The notes beneath the pieces are model-generated. The model saw nothing but the letters and a program-made list of their open reading frames with translations, was not told the origin of the DNA and did not search any database. A program made the position numbers and the translations under genes. A stretch of 64,000 nt of DNA from 67-14 sp020438345. Lineage in GTDB: Bacteria > Actinomycetota > Thermoleophilia > Solirubrobacterales > 70-9. Shown one piece after another: positions 63,755 to 64,000 of the stretch. The stretch covers positions 54,172 to 118,171 of the forward strand of contig CALMSY010000004.1 in the NCBI GenBank assembly GCA_937872475.1. The letters are read 5' to 3'. How positions within the stretch are numbered: position 1 is the first letter of the stretch; each line of letters opens with the position of its first letter.

Positions 63755-64000
63755 TCAGCTTGCCAGCGTCTCCAGGAGCAAACCGGCGAGTGCGGCACCG
63801 CACCGGCCGTCTTTGTCCTTCTCCGGGTTGAAGCAGGTCACGTCGACACCGACAAGTCCGGGGGAGGAGGCCAGCGGGGCCAGGACCGAGCGGAGTTCGG
63901 CGATGCTCATTCCGTCGGGCATCAGATAGTCAGTGGCGGGGGAGGGGGTCCCGCCGAGGAATGTCCCAACCAGGATGAACCCAAAACTCGAATCCCGGGG
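63755..64000 (-). CDS. Arginase/agmatinase-family protein, C-terminal part
   Basis: 81 codons open to the window edge. The sequence ATDYLMPDGMSIAELRSVL followed by LVGVDVTCFNPEKDKDGRCG and a final Leu-rich helix is the C-terminal region of ureohydrolases (arginase, agmatinase, formiminoglutamase). Upstream of a G-run at about 63937-63949 the frame reads poorly, while the neighbouring frame gives GFEFWVHPGWD, which looks more family-like. A frameshift there, real or technical, is possible. The metal-binding core lies outside the window. Confidence 0.65.
   Translation of the reverse strand, partial: PRDSSFGFILVGTFLGGTPSPATDYLMPDGMSIAELRSVLAPLASSPGLVGVDVTCFNPEKDKDGRCGAALAGLLLETLAS

Noticed and set aside
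1..64000. Mobile elements, prophage or CRISPR arrays
   Set aside because: No transposase, integrase, terminal inverted repeats, or regularly spaced direct repeats were seen. The holin-like gene at 663 belongs to a chromosomal family, not to a phage.

Overview
This is a GC-rich, gene-dense chromosomal window without phage, IS element, CRISPR array, rRNA or tRNA that I could find. Gene content points to a high-GC Gram-positive of the Actinobacteriota, most likely a deep lineage such as Thermoleophilia/Solirubrobacterales. The clues are the Act_holin/DUF3618/DUF4235-like trio, an actinobacterial mIHF-like H2TH protein, YrbE/MlaE-type permeases, ArsR-AHSA1 and MoxR-CoxE pairs, many GTG/TTG starts, and a very high share of genes with a -10 box (TANNNT) 5-10 nt before the start codon, i.e. 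predicted leaderless mRNAs. The taxonomic assignment is inference.

Layout. 1-4.2 kb: end of a TetR regulator, three small membrane proteins, then a leftward operon degV - ACT protein - def - TRIC/YicG-like channel. 4.2-7.6 kb: Fe-S and redox genes (A-type carrier, CGFS glutaredoxin, BolA, FprA-type ferredoxin reductase) with a frameshifted unknown gene between them. 7.8-13.1 kb: a hydrolase whose start codon overlaps that of a divergent polytopic protein, then a glycosyltransferase fused to a flippase-like membrane domain. 13.1-20 kb: ArsR-AHSA1 with a clear operator, GFA protein, two paralogous alpha/beta hydrolases, a GntR/FadR-type regulator with FadR-like operators at its own gene and at a fatty-acid hydroxylase gene, a Tag glycosylase, an M14 peptidase and a thioesterase. 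20-28 kb: PrsW-type protease, MetH, DUF1697, FhuF-like 2Fe-2S protein and an ExbB/DUF2149 pair.

28-39.6 kb: aldehyde dehydrogenase, two tandem PQQ-type sugar dehydrogenases with a lipoprotein, then a co-directional run of two MlaE/YrbE permeases, their ATPase, an MmpL/HpnN-like RND protein, a thioredoxin-fold protein and a small membrane protein. No MCE/MlaD substrate-binding protein is present. 39.6-50 kb: mIHF-like protein, orphan amino-acid-type binding lipoprotein, a divergent pair of a serine-palmitoyltransferase-like alpha-oxoamine synthase and a large GNAT protein (a possible sphingolipid pathway), AlkA-like glycosylase, an NMT1-type ABC importer, and a TauE/SafE exporter followed by an Rrf2 regulator.

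50-64 kb: Tat-exported PhoX-like protein, lipoprotein nuclease, MoxR-VWA pair, PPK2, ArsA-type ATPase with a CxxC partner, LppX-like lipoprotein, Ca2+/cation antiporter, methyltransferase, Bcp peroxiredoxin, a large exported CocE-type hydrolase with a structured leader and a lysine repeat domain, and the end of an arginase-like gene. Operons are tightly packed with ATGA/GTGA overlaps, and most convergent gene pairs share a GC-rich hairpin with no U-tract. The strongest themes are lipid and envelope biology (MlaE/RND locus, SPT-GNAT pair, FadR-like circuit with a fatty-acid hydroxylase, GT-flippase fusion) and Fe-S/redox maintenance.
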